Position numbers and translations under genes: made by a program
The notes under the pieces: model-generated
What the model saw: the letters and a program-made list of their open reading frames with translations, nothing else
The model's database searches: none
Told to the model about the DNA's origin: nothing
Source: Rhodoferax sp.
Lineage (GTDB): Bacteria; Pseudomonadota; Gammaproteobacteria; Burkholderiales; Burkholderiaceae_C
Length of the DNA stretch: 64,000 bases
NCBI RefSeq assembly: GCF_030646845.1
Contig: NZ_JAUSLE010000038.1
Coordinates: forward strand, 1-64,000
Direction of reading: 5' to 3'
Shown here: positions 34,864-44,504 of the stretch, piece after piece
Layout: each line of letters begins with the position of its first letter
Position numbering within the stretch: position 1 is the stretch's first letter

Positions 34864-35979
34864 TTATTTTGTGATGTAGCCGGCAATTTCCAGCCCGTAG
34901 CCTGCCATGCTCGGCATCCGTCGTGGGTTTCCCATGAGATTCATCTTGTGCACACCGCATTCGCGCAGAATCTGCGCACCAATGCCGTAGGTGCGCAGGT
35001 CCATGCGACCCCGCTCAGGGCCATGGCTGGCACGGGCGGTGCCGTCAAATTGCGCCAGCAGTTGCTCGCCGCTTTCGCCGCAGTTGAGCAGTACCACGAC
35101 ACCCTTGCCCTCCGAGGCCACGCGCGCCAGGCTGGCATCCAGACTCCAGGAGTGCATGGCGCGGCCCACTTCCAGTGCGTCCAACACCGACAGCGGCTCA
35201 TGGACGCGGGCGGCGACGGTGTCGTCGGGGCCCCACTGGCCTTTGACCAGCGCAAGATGAACGCCCTGTGCCGGCTTGTCCTTGAAGGCATGAACGGTGA
35301 ATTCCCCGAACGCCGTATTGAGGGTGCGCGAGCCCAGTTTTTCCACCAGAGATTCGACCCGGCTGCGGTACTCAATCAAATCGGCAATTGTGCCGATCTT
35401 CAAACCATGCTCGGCTGCAAACAATTGCAGGTCGGGCAGGCGGGCCATGGTGCCGTCGTCCTTCATGATCTCGCAAATCACCGACGCGGGCGAACAACCC
35501 GCCATGGCCGCCAGATCACAGCCGGCTTCGGTGTGCCCTGCGCGCATCAGCACGCCGCCCTCAACCGCCTGCAGGGGAAAGATATGGCCGGGTTGTACGA
35601 GGTCGTCAGCTGTCGCATTTTTGGCCACGGCGGCTTGTACCGTTCGGGCTCGATCCGCGGCCGAGATACCGGTGGTCACACCTTCGGCCGCTTCAATCGA
35701 GACTGTGAAAGCAGTGCCCTTTTTATCGCCGTTGCGCACGGTCATGGGTGGCAACTGCAGGCGTTCACAGCGCTCGCGGGTGAGCGTCAGGCAGATCAGG
35801 CCCCGACCAAAACGCGCCATGAAATTGATGGCGTCAGCCGTGACATGGTCCGCGGCCAGCACCAGGTCGCCTTCGTTCTCGCGGTCTTCTTCGTCGACCA
35901 GGATCACGATGCGGCCGGCACGCATGTCGGCCACGATGTCTTCAACCGGAGAAATTGCCACAGGGGAGGGGGCGGTCAT
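34864..35979 (-). CDS. RibB with a degenerate RibA-like domain (RibBX type)
   Basis: A 371-residue two-domain protein. Residues ~1-205 are an intact 3,4-dihydroxy-2-butanone-4-phosphate synthase, with [22 protein letters not shown] and [12 protein letters not shown]. The C-terminal half has the GTP cyclohydrolase II fold and its tail ([20 protein letters not shown]), but the three zinc cysteines of the CxxGDxxxSxxCDC motif are missing; the matching region reads [20 protein letters not shown]. The RQEGRG segment is also replaced ([11 protein letters not shown]). So it can probably make the four-carbon unit but not the GTP-derived precursor, and a separate ribA is expected elsewhere in the genome. 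Confidence 0.88.
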   Translation of the reverse strand: MTAPSPVAISPVEDIVADMRAGRIVILVDEEDRENEGDLVLAADHVTADAINFMARFGRGLICLTLTRERCERLQLPPMTVRNGDKKGTAFTVSIEAAEGVTTGISAADRARTVQAAVAKNATADDLVQPGHIFPLQAVEGGVLMRAGHTEAGCDLAAMAGCSPASVICEIMKDDGTMARLPDLQLFAAEHGLKIGTIADLIEYRSRVESLVEKLGSRTLNTAFGEFTVHAFKDKPAQGVHLALVKGQWGPDDTVAARVHEPLSVLDALEVGRAMHSWSLDASLARVASEGKGVVVLLNCGESGEQLLAQFDGTARASHGPERGRMDLRTYGIGAQILRECGVHKMNLMGNPRRMPSMAGYGLEIAGYITK

Positions 35980-35990
35980 GCAGATGTCTT

Positions 35991-36674
35991 TCAGGAAGTA
36001 TGGAGGTGTTGGTCGGTGGGGGTGTTGCTCTGAAGCGCAACGGGCCGTGACTGCTGCGGATCAGCGCTGAGCATCCGCTCGACATACCGCGCGATCAAAT
36101 CAATCTCAAGGTTTACCTGCGATCCGGCTTTCAGCGTTCCCAGAGCGGTGTTCTGGACCGTGTGGGGAATCAGGTTGATGCTGGCCTCACAACCGGCCTC
36201 TGAATCCAGGAAGCGGTTCACGGTCAGGCTGACGCCATTGACGGTGATCGAGCCTTTGTAGGCGAGGTACTTGGCCAGCGCCTTGGGTGCCAGCACGCGC
36301 AACTGCCAGCTTTCGCCCACTTGTTCAAAATGCGTTACCGTACCAATGCCATCGACATGGCCAGACACAATGTGGCCCCCCAGGCGATCATGCGCGCGCA
36401 GGGCCTTTTCGAGGTTGATGGTTCCGGTCTGTGCCAGGCCGGCGGTCTTGTCCAGCGATTCCGCGGAGATATTCACCGTGAACAGCCGTTGCGCGGCGTC
36501 CAGCGTGGTCACCGTCATGCAGCCGCCATTGAGCGCAATGCTGTCGCCCAGCCCCACGTCGTCAAGATAGGCGGGCGGGCACTCAATGGTGAGGCGCTTG
36601 CCGTGTGTAGAAGAGCTGCCTAGGGCATGAACGGCGACGATGCGCCCCACGCCGGTGATGATTCCGGTAAACAT
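35991..36674 (-). CDS. ribE: Riboflavin synthase alpha chain
   Basis: A 227-residue riboflavin synthase with two lumazine-binding repeats. It opens [15 protein letters not shown] and has [10 protein letters not shown] in the first repeat; the second has [14 protein letters not shown] and [11 protein letters not shown]. It dismutates two lumazines into riboflavin. The start at 36674 matches the nearly invariant MFTGI N-terminus. It lies 11 bases upstream of the ribBX-type gene. The symbol ribC is used in some species. Confidence 0.95.
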   Translation of the reverse strand: MFTGIITGVGRIVAVHALGSSSTHGKRLTIECPPAYLDDVGLGDSIALNGGCMTVTTLDAAQRLFTVNISAESLDKTAGLAQTGTINLEKALRAHDRLGGHIVSGHVDGIGTVTHFEQVGESWQLRVLAPKALAKYLAYKGSITVNGVSLTVNRFLDSEAGCEASINLIPHTVQNTALGTLKAGSQVNLEIDLIARYVERMLSADPQQSRPVALQSNTPTDQHLHTS

Positions 36675-36732
36675 CCGGGTATTTTCGCAGGGAATGAGCC
36701 CGCCGGCCGGGCGGAACCCCAAAACTTGTCAC

Positions 36733-37866
36733 TTAGAACCGGTCACGCCCCGGAATTCGGGCCACGATACGCAGGTCCGGCCCCAGCAGGTCGGTGGATT
36801 TGAACTCAAGGGGAATGGCCTGGGACAGTTCGGACAAAGGCCCGAAGCTGGCCATGTCGCAACCCTGGCCGATCATTTTGGGGGCCAGGTAGACCACAAA
36901 CTCGTCCACCAGTCCCTCGCGAATCAGAGACCCATTGAGCTTGTGTCCGGCCTCGACGTGCAATTCGTTGATTTCGCGCTGCGCCAGATCGCGCAGCATG
37001 GCGGCCAAATCGACTTTACCTTGTGTTCCGGGCTGCTGGCCCGGCAGGTAGATTACGGTAGCGCCGCGTGCCTCCAATGCGGCTTTCTTGGTGTCATCTG
37101 GCACGGCAGCGTAGATAAAGAGGGCGCGGCCAGCTACAAAAAGATGGGCGTCGAGTGGCGTCTCAAGGCGACTGTCCACCACCACCAGGTGGGGTTGGCG
37201 TGGAGTGTCAACCAGCCGCACGTCCAGTCGCGGGTTGTCCGCCAGCACAGTGCCAATGCCGGTGAGTACGGCGCAGGCGCGAGCACGCCAGGCATGGCCG
37301 TCCGCACGGGCGGCATCCGAGGTAATCCATTGGCTCGCACCGTTGTTCAATGCCGTTTTGCCATCCAGCGACGCGGCAATCTTCATGCGCACCCACGGGG
37401 TCTTGCGGATCATGCGACTGAAAAAACCGATGTTAAGCTCGCGAGCCGAAACCGCAGATGAATCCTCGGCATTCATAACAGATGTCAGTATTCCCGCTGC
37501 GTGTAGCGCGGCCACGCCGGAGCCGGCCACTCTTGGATTCGGATCGAGCATCGCAATGACTACCTTCTTTACACCTGCTTCTATCAGCGAGTCGGAGCAG
37601 GGGGGAGTCCGGCCATGGTGAGAGCACGGTTCCAGCGTTACGAAAACCGTCGCACCATGAAGTGACTTCCCGCGAGATCGGGCGTCGCGTAAGGCCATGA
37701 TTTCGGCGTGCGGCCCACCGGTCTGCTGGGTCGCACCACTCCCAAGCTCGCGTCCATCGGTGTCAACGATCATGCAGCCGATTGCAGGGTTTGGCGGTGT
37801 CGTATTTCGCGTTGCAATGGCCAGTCGGAGAGCCTGTTGCATCCACTCGGTTTGTACCTGGTTCAT
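36733..37866 (-). CDS. ribD: Bifunctional deaminase/reductase RibD
   Basis: A 377-residue enzyme for two early riboflavin steps. The N-terminal deaminase has the zinc motifs PHAEIMALRDA and EPCSHHGRTPPCSD. The C-terminal reductase begins near residue 150 (RKTPWVRMKIAASLDGKTAL) and includes VEAGHKLNGSLIREGLVDE. Its start overlaps the upstream TonB-like gene by four bases. No FMN riboswitch is seen in this operon. Confidence 0.95.
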   Translation of the reverse strand: MNQVQTEWMQQALRLAIATRNTTPPNPAIGCMIVDTDGRELGSGATQQTGGPHAEIMALRDARSRGKSLHGATVFVTLEPCSHHGRTPPCSDSLIEAGVKKVVIAMLDPNPRVAGSGVAALHAAGILTSVMNAEDSSAVSARELNIGFFSRMIRKTPWVRMKIAASLDGKTALNNGASQWITSDAARADGHAWRARACAVLTGIGTVLADNPRLDVRLVDTPRQPHLVVVDSRLETPLDAHLFVAGRALFIYAAVPDDTKKAALEARGATVIYLPGQQPGTQGKVDLAAMLRDLAQREINELHVEAGHKLNGSLIREGLVDEFVVYLAPKMIGQGCDMASFGPLSELSQAIPLEFKSTDLLGPDLRIVARIPGRDRF

Positions 37867-38534
37867 TGGATGTGATTGTCGAGGGAAATTTCAATTGTCA
37901 TTGTGCTCGCAACTGGCGCCCCGCCCAGGGTTGCAGGCTCCATGACTGTTGTCTGTAACGACGAGAGAGCTGCGGTCGCCCAATCTCCGCTTGGCTGTTG
38001 CTGTTCAAGTTCAAAGTGATCGATAACACCCGTAGCAGAAATCCAGACCGTCACGACCAAAAGGGTGCCACCCGCCTTAGGCATTGACTGGCGATTCACG
38101 ACCCAATCAATTGTTGGTGCGGCGGTGGTGTCAACCTCTGCACTTGATCGGTAGAGCGCAGGGTCCCAACCCTGATCAACACCATTGGTTTTCGTGTATT
38201 TCTCGAAGGATAGATCAGTCAGAGCAGTGGCTGGAGGCGACGAGTCTTCGGCTAGTTTCGAAATTTCCGAGATTGGGGATGTCACTGGTGTGTGCAGTGC
38301 GCTTGCGTCCGCGGATCTGGCCGGTTCCAAGGCCTCGCTGGACCCGGGCCATTGAATGTGCAGTATCAACGGCAGCGCTTTGTCCGTCCGCGAAGGCGCT
38401 TTAAGCCTATGGGCAAGGAGCTCTAACGCGACCCAGTGCAATGCCAGCACGAGCAAGGCAAAACCCACCCGGGTTGCCATTTGTCGGGCTGACTGGGTGA
38501 CCTCAAGTCTTGACCACCGAGTTTGTCTAATCAA
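37863..38534 (-). CDS. Hypothetical single-span protein, TonB-C-like
   Basis: A 223-residue protein with one transmembrane helix at ~25-43 (GFALLVLALHWVALELLAH), a long polar linker rich in Ser/Thr/Ala, and a C-terminal region that loosely resembles the TonB C-terminal domain (TGVIDHFELEQQQPSGDW, then AALSSL and a PATLGGAPV turn). A start at the internal Met before ATRVGFA is possible. It lies between pilE and ribD and overlaps ribD by four bases. Neither pilus nor riboflavin function is evident; I regard the TonB likeness as a guess. Confidence 0.55.
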   Translation of the reverse strand: MIRQTRWSRLEVTQSARQMATRVGFALLVLALHWVALELLAHRLKAPSRTDKALPLILHIQWPGSSEALEPARSADASALHTPVTSPISEISKLAEDSSPPATALTDLSFEKYTKTNGVDQGWDPALYRSSAEVDTTAAPTIDWVVNRQSMPKAGGTLLVVTVWISATGVIDHFELEQQQPSGDWATAALSSLQTTVMEPATLGGAPVASTMTIEISLDNHIQ

Positions 38535-38577
38535 TCCACACCGCAGGAGTCTGGTCAGTACCGCGTTCAGCCAATGC

Positions 38578-39009
38578 CTACTTCAAACATTTTGAAGGAT
38601 TGTTGGCTGCTGATGACGCGAGGGAGCCCGTGTGGGTCTTGGTGTATGAGCCGCAAAAGTCGGTGGCCATGCTGCCCGCTGGCGTCGCGGTGACGGTATA
38701 CGTGGAATTCGTAACTGCCAGGGTGATGTTGTAGTTGGTCGCACCGGTCGCGGGAACGAGCGAGAATCTGCTCGAGAAAGCGGCGTTGACAGTGCTAGTT
38801 GGGGTGTCCGAGTAGCGATTGTTCTCCGTGAAATACCTTTCCAGCCATCCCTCGGCCTTCAAGACCTCGGCGCGCGCCTCGGCGCGTTTGCCCCGGGCCA
38901 CGTATTCACTGTACGAGGGCAGCGCAATGGCCGTGAGTATGCCTATCACCGCCACCACGATCATCAATTCGATCAACGTAAAGCCGGATTGGGTTATCGG
39001 TTTTTTCAT
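38578..39009 (-). CDS. pilE: Type IV minor pilin PilE
   Basis: A 143-residue prepilin. The leader ends at Gly in [18 protein letters not shown], with the conserved Glu at +5 of the mature protein, followed by [17 protein letters not shown], a common PilE-type sequence. Two cysteines near the C-terminus (DFCGSY and SKCLK) fit the D-region disulfide. It is last in the fimT-pilVWXY1E order known from Pseudomonas and related bacteria, where these minor pilins prime pilus assembly. Confidence 0.9.
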   Translation of the reverse strand: MKKPITQSGFTLIELMIVVAVIGILTAIALPSYSEYVARGKRAEARAEVLKAEGWLERYFTENNRYSDTPTSTVNAAFSSRFSLVPATGATNYNITLAVTNSTYTVTATPAGSMATDFCGSYTKTHTGSLASSAANNPSKCLK

Positions 39010-39030
39010 ATACTTTTTTCGCTTTCGAAA

Positions 39031-42000
39031 TCAACGATTGCGCAGAATTTCACGCCACGTCAAACGCCCATCGGTACAGGCACCAAAGCGCTGACCGGTC
39101 TGTATTCCTCCGTTGCCCAATGCCGTAAGCGTCCGGTACATGCATTGGTTTTGCGGTAGCGGCTTCCATGGCGGGTTGCAGGTCAGCGGGTCGGGACATA
39201 AAACGCATTCGTTGGTATGGCCCGCGGCGGGGTTGCAGACACAGTCGGGGTCACCTGGGTTGCAAGTCGTGCTGCTTGGTGGTGGCGTGGGAGATTTGAA
39301 TACGCCACCTCGTGAATATTCAAAGGCATTCAGCGTAGACCCGCCGACTGCACCATAGCCCGTTACCAGCGTGGCGCCCGGAATCAAATCTGAAATGGGT
39401 GTGCCGTTAATTGGATTGATGGTGATGTCGTAGGCGGTAGCATCGTAACGACAGCCATCAGAGGTGTTCTCGGGAGCGAGTGACCGGACATTCACCCGGT
39501 ACGCATCCTCTGCGATTGGGTTGAAGATTACGTTTTCAGATGAAACCGGCAGGTCCAGATACCATCCCTTTTGGGTTGGATAGCTCACAGTGTTTGTCGA
39601 AAAATACCGGTTGCCACCAGACATGACGGTCGTCTGCTGGACCAAGTCAGTTTTTCCGGTGGTCAGGGTCGTGCTGATGCCAGGCTGATCGTAGATCCCA
39701 TAGAGCGTTTGGCTGTAGGGCGTTGTCATGGGATAGTCCGTGCTTTCAAGCACCTTGCCAGTGCCAAAGAAGAGCTGGTAGCCCCCTTGGGGATGGGCGA
39801 ACGGCACGATTGACGTGGTGATAGGCTGCGCATAGGTCGTTGTCGTGATTGGGGGGCCCACGTTGGTGACGACGTTGGTCGCCTGAAAAGAGGGCACCAT
39901 TCCTGTCGTTGCCACTCCCCAGTTTGCCGGGTTGGTATTGGAAACATTAAACTTCCAGACATTTCCTTTCAGGTCGCCCGCGTAGATGACGTCAATGACC
40001 CCATCGTTGTTGGTGTCAACAGCAGTTGGACTGGACAATCCATTGTTTGGCCCCAGCCCGGCCGTGCCCACCACAATCTTTTTGTAGTCGGTTCCGTTTG
40101 TCCATGTCGTCGCGCTGGCGGACGCGGGGCCGTCGGCAAAAATGATGAACAGGGCTGCGTTGCCGTTCGCGCTGTTGTAGCCATTGCCGTAAATGGCGGC
40201 CCATTTCCCATTCGCCATCATTCCAGTCTGGGTCGGTTGCCCATTTGATCGGGAGTTCGTACGCCCCACGATGTAGCCCATGTCAGAGTCCGCGGCTTCG
40301 GTGAACTCCCACTTCACCACGGTGGTGGCGCTCGACTCCGTCACCGTCGTTGGGCTGGAGACGTCGAGGGCATAGATGCCCTTGGCCCCGCGACCGAATG
40401 AACCAAACAGATAGGTTTTCCAAGTGGCGGGCGAACCCGTTTTCATGTCTGCGGCCATGACACTGCCATCGGCGTTGATTCCGTCTGTGTTGGTCTGAAG
40501 CGAAAAGTTCTTGGCAGTGATTGCGGCCAGTTTCGTGTAGGGCGCCGTACCGCTGGTGGTGTACAGGGCACGTGGGACGTAGGCAAACAGTTCACTGCCG
40601 GTTCCACCATGGAACGCATGTAGCATCCCATCGTTGGCTGCCACAAATACCGCATTCCGCGCCAGATTTGAGGTTCGGAAAGTGTTATAGCCGCCGCCAA
40701 AGTCGACATTGGTGTAGCCCGCAGCCGGTGCACCAACAAACCATGGTGTCGAGTTAATGATCGCGCCCAGCTTGGTCGCGGCGCGCGCGCGCAGGCCTCC
40801 CCTGGGGGTAATGGCGCAGTCCGAGGATGTCGTAGTGGTTCCGGCTGCAACTTCATCGCATGCGCTGCCACGCAGCCAATTCAGCCTTGCCTGTCCTACC
40901 GCAACGGTGTCATTGCCGCCAGTTGCAGGATTCTTCCGCAAGGCGGTTTGCTGTGTGGTGGACAAATTGGCCCACCGAAATGCCACCGGCGCTGTATCTG
41001 ACAAAGTCAGTATCTTGCGGCCTGTATCCCAGCCTGACCCGGACGCCTGCGCAGTTAACACGATCCCCGCATCCCAGTCCGGTGTGCCTGAGACATTGCC
41101 GTTGGATTGAAAGCTGTAACGCAAGAACTGGCCGCTGGCATCTGAGTCTACGCCGGTGCCAGCACCTTTGATGCTGTGGGTGCTGACGTAGACATAGCCG
41201 CCCGCCGCCGTTCGAGACGATGTTGCTGCAGCCGGTGCTGCGCCGCCCGATTTGAGAATCGTCTGGAAAATCTGTTCAAGGGACTTCTCTAGTTGAGATG
41301 GGTCAATTGCGTAAAAGAACGTATCCGGGATCCCATCGCCACCGGCAATGATTGTTCCGTCTGTCTTTTTGGCATCCCATGAGTCAGAAATCAAGGCCGT
41401 GCCGGGTGAATACGTGGCAGGGATCGAGCCAATTCCCGTGTATTTGTCCCGGTCGAAGCCACCATATTTGGCGGCGTACCAAAGGGGATCCTGAAGTGCA
41501 TCTGAGGAGACGCCTGTCATCGCATAGGTCGCTGTCGTCTTGACATCGCCAACTTGGCAGGGATTGCAGCCACCAGAGGCGTTGAGATGGGTTGTGGGCG
41601 TGACCGTGATGTTGGCCGGATCAGTGTACTTGAACGTTTCAATTCCAGAGTGAAAATGAACACCGTCCTTGCCAGTGGTGCCCGAGATCACATAGCCAAA
41701 GCCTTGGGGTTGATTGGTCGCCTCTGCGACGGTTTGAGTCGAAATCTCGATGTTGTTCCCAACGACGTTGTATTCCAGTGTTCCCCAAACGTCCTGGTCG
41801 TAGTCACCGCCTTGCTCTGAGTCTTCCCACTGCACCACATATTTGCCGTAAGTGCTGGTTTGAGTTACAACTCGAAAGTCCACCAAAGTGCCCCCGCCTT
41901 GTTGCCCAACCCCCTTATCCAGTCGATATGCCGGCTGGATGACGATGAATTTACCCGCTTGGTTTGGCACTGGCACTTTGATCCGGGGCGTGCCCGTTGC

Positions 42001-43863
42001 CAAGGCGACGCCATAAGTGTCCACGCGAAATGCACGCTTGTTAGATGCGGGTATGGTGAAGTCGTTGCGGATCGGATTGGTGTGCGCAAACAGGGCGGCT
42101 CCTGCCATCAGGTAGCTACCACTCTGGGTCGGTGCTTCTGGACATATGCCACTGACTCCCGCCAGACTGGTAAAAGATTTATCGTTGCAGATTTCGCTGG
42201 TGTCCGTCGGAGTGCTGCCGATAGCCCATTTTTTTCCCGCCGCGTACAAACCCTCGGCGCCGCCGATTTGATCTGTCAAACTAGCGGCTGTGACGGTACT
42301 GCCAAAGCCCGGGATGTCAGTCTGAGTAGACCATTGGTTGTTGTCATATGACGTGACACTGGCGTTGAAATTGACAATGCTGGTACGCCGGCACATCTGA
42401 TCACCAAAGTTTGCCACGGTTGATGCTGCGAAAGGGTCAGACCATGCGGCAATCGTCAAGCCAATTGCGGCATCTTTTCCGCCACTCGTATCAAAGCCGG
42501 ACGTAGCCGTGATTTGTGCGCCCGCTTTCTTGCCGACTAGATATCTTAGAGACTCCAGGTACATCTCACCCATGGGGTTGCCCCAGCTTGTGCAACTGCC
42601 TTCCGACAGCCCAATCAACTGGTATGTGCAGTTGTCCGCACCAATATACGTTCCATCGTTATAGTCATACCCGTAAATCCTGAGCTTGTTCAGGTTCTTC
42701 ACGATGCCATCCACGTTCTTGAACTGACCGTCGTCCAGGTCAACTTCATCCGTGAACGACGCCACATTTTTGCGCAACACACCACCCGAAATATTTTTGT
42801 TGAAACTACCCGTCATCAGGCCAAACGCGGCCTGGTTGGCTTCCCCGTATTTTTGTAGCAGCCCCACAGGTTTGTAATTGCCCAAGGGGTAAAGTTTGCA
42901 ACGTGCCTGTTCGTCATCGGTAAAACCAGTTGCTGGCGCTACTGCCCCGTCCAGCCCAATTTTGCAGGCTTCAATTCGGGCTGTGTATGTGCCCTGATCA
43001 GACCCTGTCCTGCCTAAGCCGTTCGTCGCTCTTGATGGATTGTTGGCACTGGCATTCAAGCCAGAACTGGCCGGTACGTTGGCATTGGAAGCGGTTTTCA
43101 TTTCACTCCAATAACACTGCCAGCGTTCATTGGAGTTCCAAAGTGCAAAATTGCCATTGGCGACCAAGATAGAGGGGGCGCTGATCGCTCCGTGAGAATA
43201 TTGGCCGTTCTTGAATGACGTGTTGCACATGCTGATTTCCGTAACCGAGCTGAAAGGCGTCAGCTTACGGATGTCCGTGCCTGTGTAGTACTTGGCAAAT
43301 GAGTGCGCGTCGGTTGGCAGATGCGCCCGCTCCAATACGGTCAGCGATGTGCCAGACACGATGGAGTCATCGGTGCTTCGCATGCCACCGTACAAAATAC
43401 GCCTGACGACATCCATACGGCTCGTGGTGGCCCAGTTCATGAAATTGCCGTGCCATTCATCCGTTCCGCCGCAATAGGTCGGGTCTGTCGCAGTGCTCGC
43501 ATTTTCCTTGCGCGCAGGCACAAAACGATTGGTGGAGGTGTTGTACGTATAGCAGCGCTGATTGTCGAAATAGCCGTAGTAGCGATAAGTGTGTTTGTAC
43601 TGCGTCTCAGGCAAGCCATCGCCGTCCAGGTCCGAGTATTCGTTGTAAGCCTTATAAAAAAGCTGGTGATCTCGGGAGAGATTCAGCATCACCATGGGCG
43701 AGCCTTTAGTCTCCGACAGATACGGCGGCAAGGGCGTCAGGTTGATGGCATGGGCAGAAAACGCAACAAAGCCTGCTGCCAAAAGTGCCGCGGCTTTCAA
43801 CATCCTGGATACCAGGGAGGATTTCAACATCGACCAAGAAGCCGGGTTGTCGTGTGCGTTCAT
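39031..43863 (-). CDS. pilY1: Type IV pilus tip adhesin/biogenesis protein PilY1
   Basis: A 1,610-residue PilY1/PilC protein, longer than the ~1,160 of Pseudomonas. A signal peptide lies at ~14-40 (ending FSAHA). The N-terminal domain includes YSDLDGDGLPETQYKHTYRYYG and DEWHGNFMNWATTSR. The C-terminal beta-propeller has FVAANDGMLHAFHGG and the calcium loop DTNNDGVIDVIYAGD. The extreme C-terminus is Cys-rich (NPGDPDCVCNP, CVLCPDPLTCNP). PilY1 sits at pilus tips, affects adhesion and twitching, and regulates c-di-GMP signalling in some species. It overlaps pilX by four bases. DNA here is less GC-rich than in the flanking housekeeping genes. Confidence 0.92.
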   Translation of the reverse strand: MNAHDNPASWSMLKSSLVSRMLKAAALLAAGFVAFSAHAINLTPLPPYLSETKGSPMVMLNLSRDHQLFYKAYNEYSDLDGDGLPETQYKHTYRYYGYFDNQRCYTYNTSTNRFVPARKENASTATDPTYCGGTDEWHGNFMNWATTSRMDVVRRILYGGMRSTDDSIVSGTSLTVLERAHLPTDAHSFAKYYTGTDIRKLTPFSSVTEISMCNTSFKNGQYSHGAISAPSILVANGNFALWNSNERWQCYWSEMKTASNANVPASSGLNASANNPSRATNGLGRTGSDQGTYTARIEACKIGLDGAVAPATGFTDDEQARCKLYPLGNYKPVGLLQKYGEANQAAFGLMTGSFNKNISGGVLRKNVASFTDEVDLDDGQFKNVDGIVKNLNKLRIYGYDYNDGTYIGADNCTYQLIGLSEGSCTSWGNPMGEMYLESLRYLVGKKAGAQITATSGFDTSGGKDAAIGLTIAAWSDPFAASTVANFGDQMCRRTSIVNFNASVTSYDNNQWSTQTDIPGFGSTVTAASLTDQIGGAEGLYAAGKKWAIGSTPTDTSEICNDKSFTSLAGVSGICPEAPTQSGSYLMAGAALFAHTNPIRNDFTIPASNKRAFRVDTYGVALATGTPRIKVPVPNQAGKFIVIQPAYRLDKGVGQQGGGTLVDFRVVTQTSTYGKYVVQWEDSEQGGDYDQDVWGTLEYNVVGNNIEISTQTVAEATNQPQGFGYVISGTTGKDGVHFHSGIETFKYTDPANITVTPTTHLNASGGCNPCQVGDVKTTATYAMTGVSSDALQDPLWYAAKYGGFDRDKYTGIGSIPATYSPGTALISDSWDAKKTDGTIIAGGDGIPDTFFYAIDPSQLEKSLEQIFQTILKSGGAAPAAATSSRTAAGGYVYVSTHSIKGAGTGVDSDASGQFLRYSFQSNGNVSGTPDWDAGIVLTAQASGSGWDTGRKILTLSDTAPVAFRWANLSTTQQTALRKNPATGGNDTVAVGQARLNWLRGSACDEVAAGTTTTSSDCAITPRGGLRARAATKLGAIINSTPWFVGAPAAGYTNVDFGGGYNTFRTSNLARNAVFVAANDGMLHAFHGGTGSELFAYVPRALYTTSGTAPYTKLAAITAKNFSLQTNTDGINADGSVMAADMKTGSPATWKTYLFGSFGRGAKGIYALDVSSPTTVTESSATTVVKWEFTEAADSDMGYIVGRTNSRSNGQPTQTGMMANGKWAAIYGNGYNSANGNAALFIIFADGPASASATTWTNGTDYKKIVVGTAGLGPNNGLSSPTAVDTNNDGVIDVIYAGDLKGNVWKFNVSNTNPANWGVATTGMVPSFQATNVVTNVGPPITTTTYAQPITTSIVPFAHPQGGYQLFFGTGKVLESTDYPMTTPYSQTLYGIYDQPGISTTLTTGKTDLVQQTTVMSGGNRYFSTNTVSYPTQKGWYLDLPVSSENVIFNPIAEDAYRVNVRSLAPENTSDGCRYDATAYDITINPINGTPISDLIPGATLVTGYGAVGGSTLNAFEYSRGGVFKSPTPPPSSTTCNPGDPDCVCNPAAGHTNECVLCPDPLTCNPPWKPLPQNQCMYRTLTALGNGGIQTGQRFGACTDGRLTWREILRNR

Positions 43864-44504
43864 AGTTGTCGAGCCTTCACTGCAGATTGCAAAATAGCCT
43901 GGGTTGACGAATTGGCGCCATAGCCAACAGCAGTCACCCGGTAGACAGAAAAGTCGCCTTGCTTGAAATACTCAATCAAGTAACGAGGTTGTTGGGCCAC
44001 CACTGGAAGCGGCGTAGCGTTTGTGTAGAAGCCATAGATCACGCTGCCGTTCACAACCACCGTGTTGTCAGCGGGAGCTGCATTTGTCCAATTGGCAGTT
44101 ATTTCCCAATTGTGAGCCGGTTGAGTGCAGGTGGCCGGTGGTGTGCATCGCGGCACCGGAATGCAGCGTCCGTTGGGGCAGGTCGTGTCAAATCCATCAC
44201 CTCGGGAAATAGGTTCCGCACGGCAGACGGTTGAGGGGATTGGGCAGGCCGTCGTACCGTCAGCCAACACACTGCTCAAATCATGCTCGGCATCTTTCAG
44301 GGCCGCTTCGGCAGCCTGAAACGCCAGGGTGCGGTCAGACTCATTGCCTGCGACACGGGCAGAAAACGTGGAACCCTGCATGGCGCTGATGGCCAGGCCA
44401 CTCAGAATTACCAGGAAGATCATGACAATGACCAGGGAGACGCCGGATTGCATCGATCCAGACGGCTTGATACTCCGTCTGACAGGGGCTGTGGACTGCT
44501 TCAT
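43860..44504 (-). CDS. pilX: Type IV minor pilin PilX
   Basis: A 214-residue PilX. The N-terminal segment SGVSLVIVMIFLVILSGLAI lacks the Glu at +5, which is normal for PilX. NESDRTLAFQAAEAALKDAE is the conserved PilX helix. Four cysteines in the middle (CPIPSTVC, then CPNGRC) could form disulfides. It overlaps both pilW and pilY1 by four bases, as expected in a compact minor-pilin operon. Confidence 0.88.
   Translation of the reverse strand: MKQSTAPVRRSIKPSGSMQSGVSLVIVMIFLVILSGLAISAMQGSTFSARVAGNESDRTLAFQAAEAALKDAEHDLSSVLADGTTACPIPSTVCRAEPISRGDGFDTTCPNGRCIPVPRCTPPATCTQPAHNWEITANWTNAAPADNTVVVNGSVIYGFYTNATPLPVVAQQPRYLIEYFKQGDFSVYRVTAVGYGANSSTQAILQSAVKARQL

Noticed and set aside
37867-38534. FMN riboswitch for the riboflavin genes
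   Set aside because: The space before ribD is coding, and no RFN landmarks were seen anywhere upstream of the rib genes.
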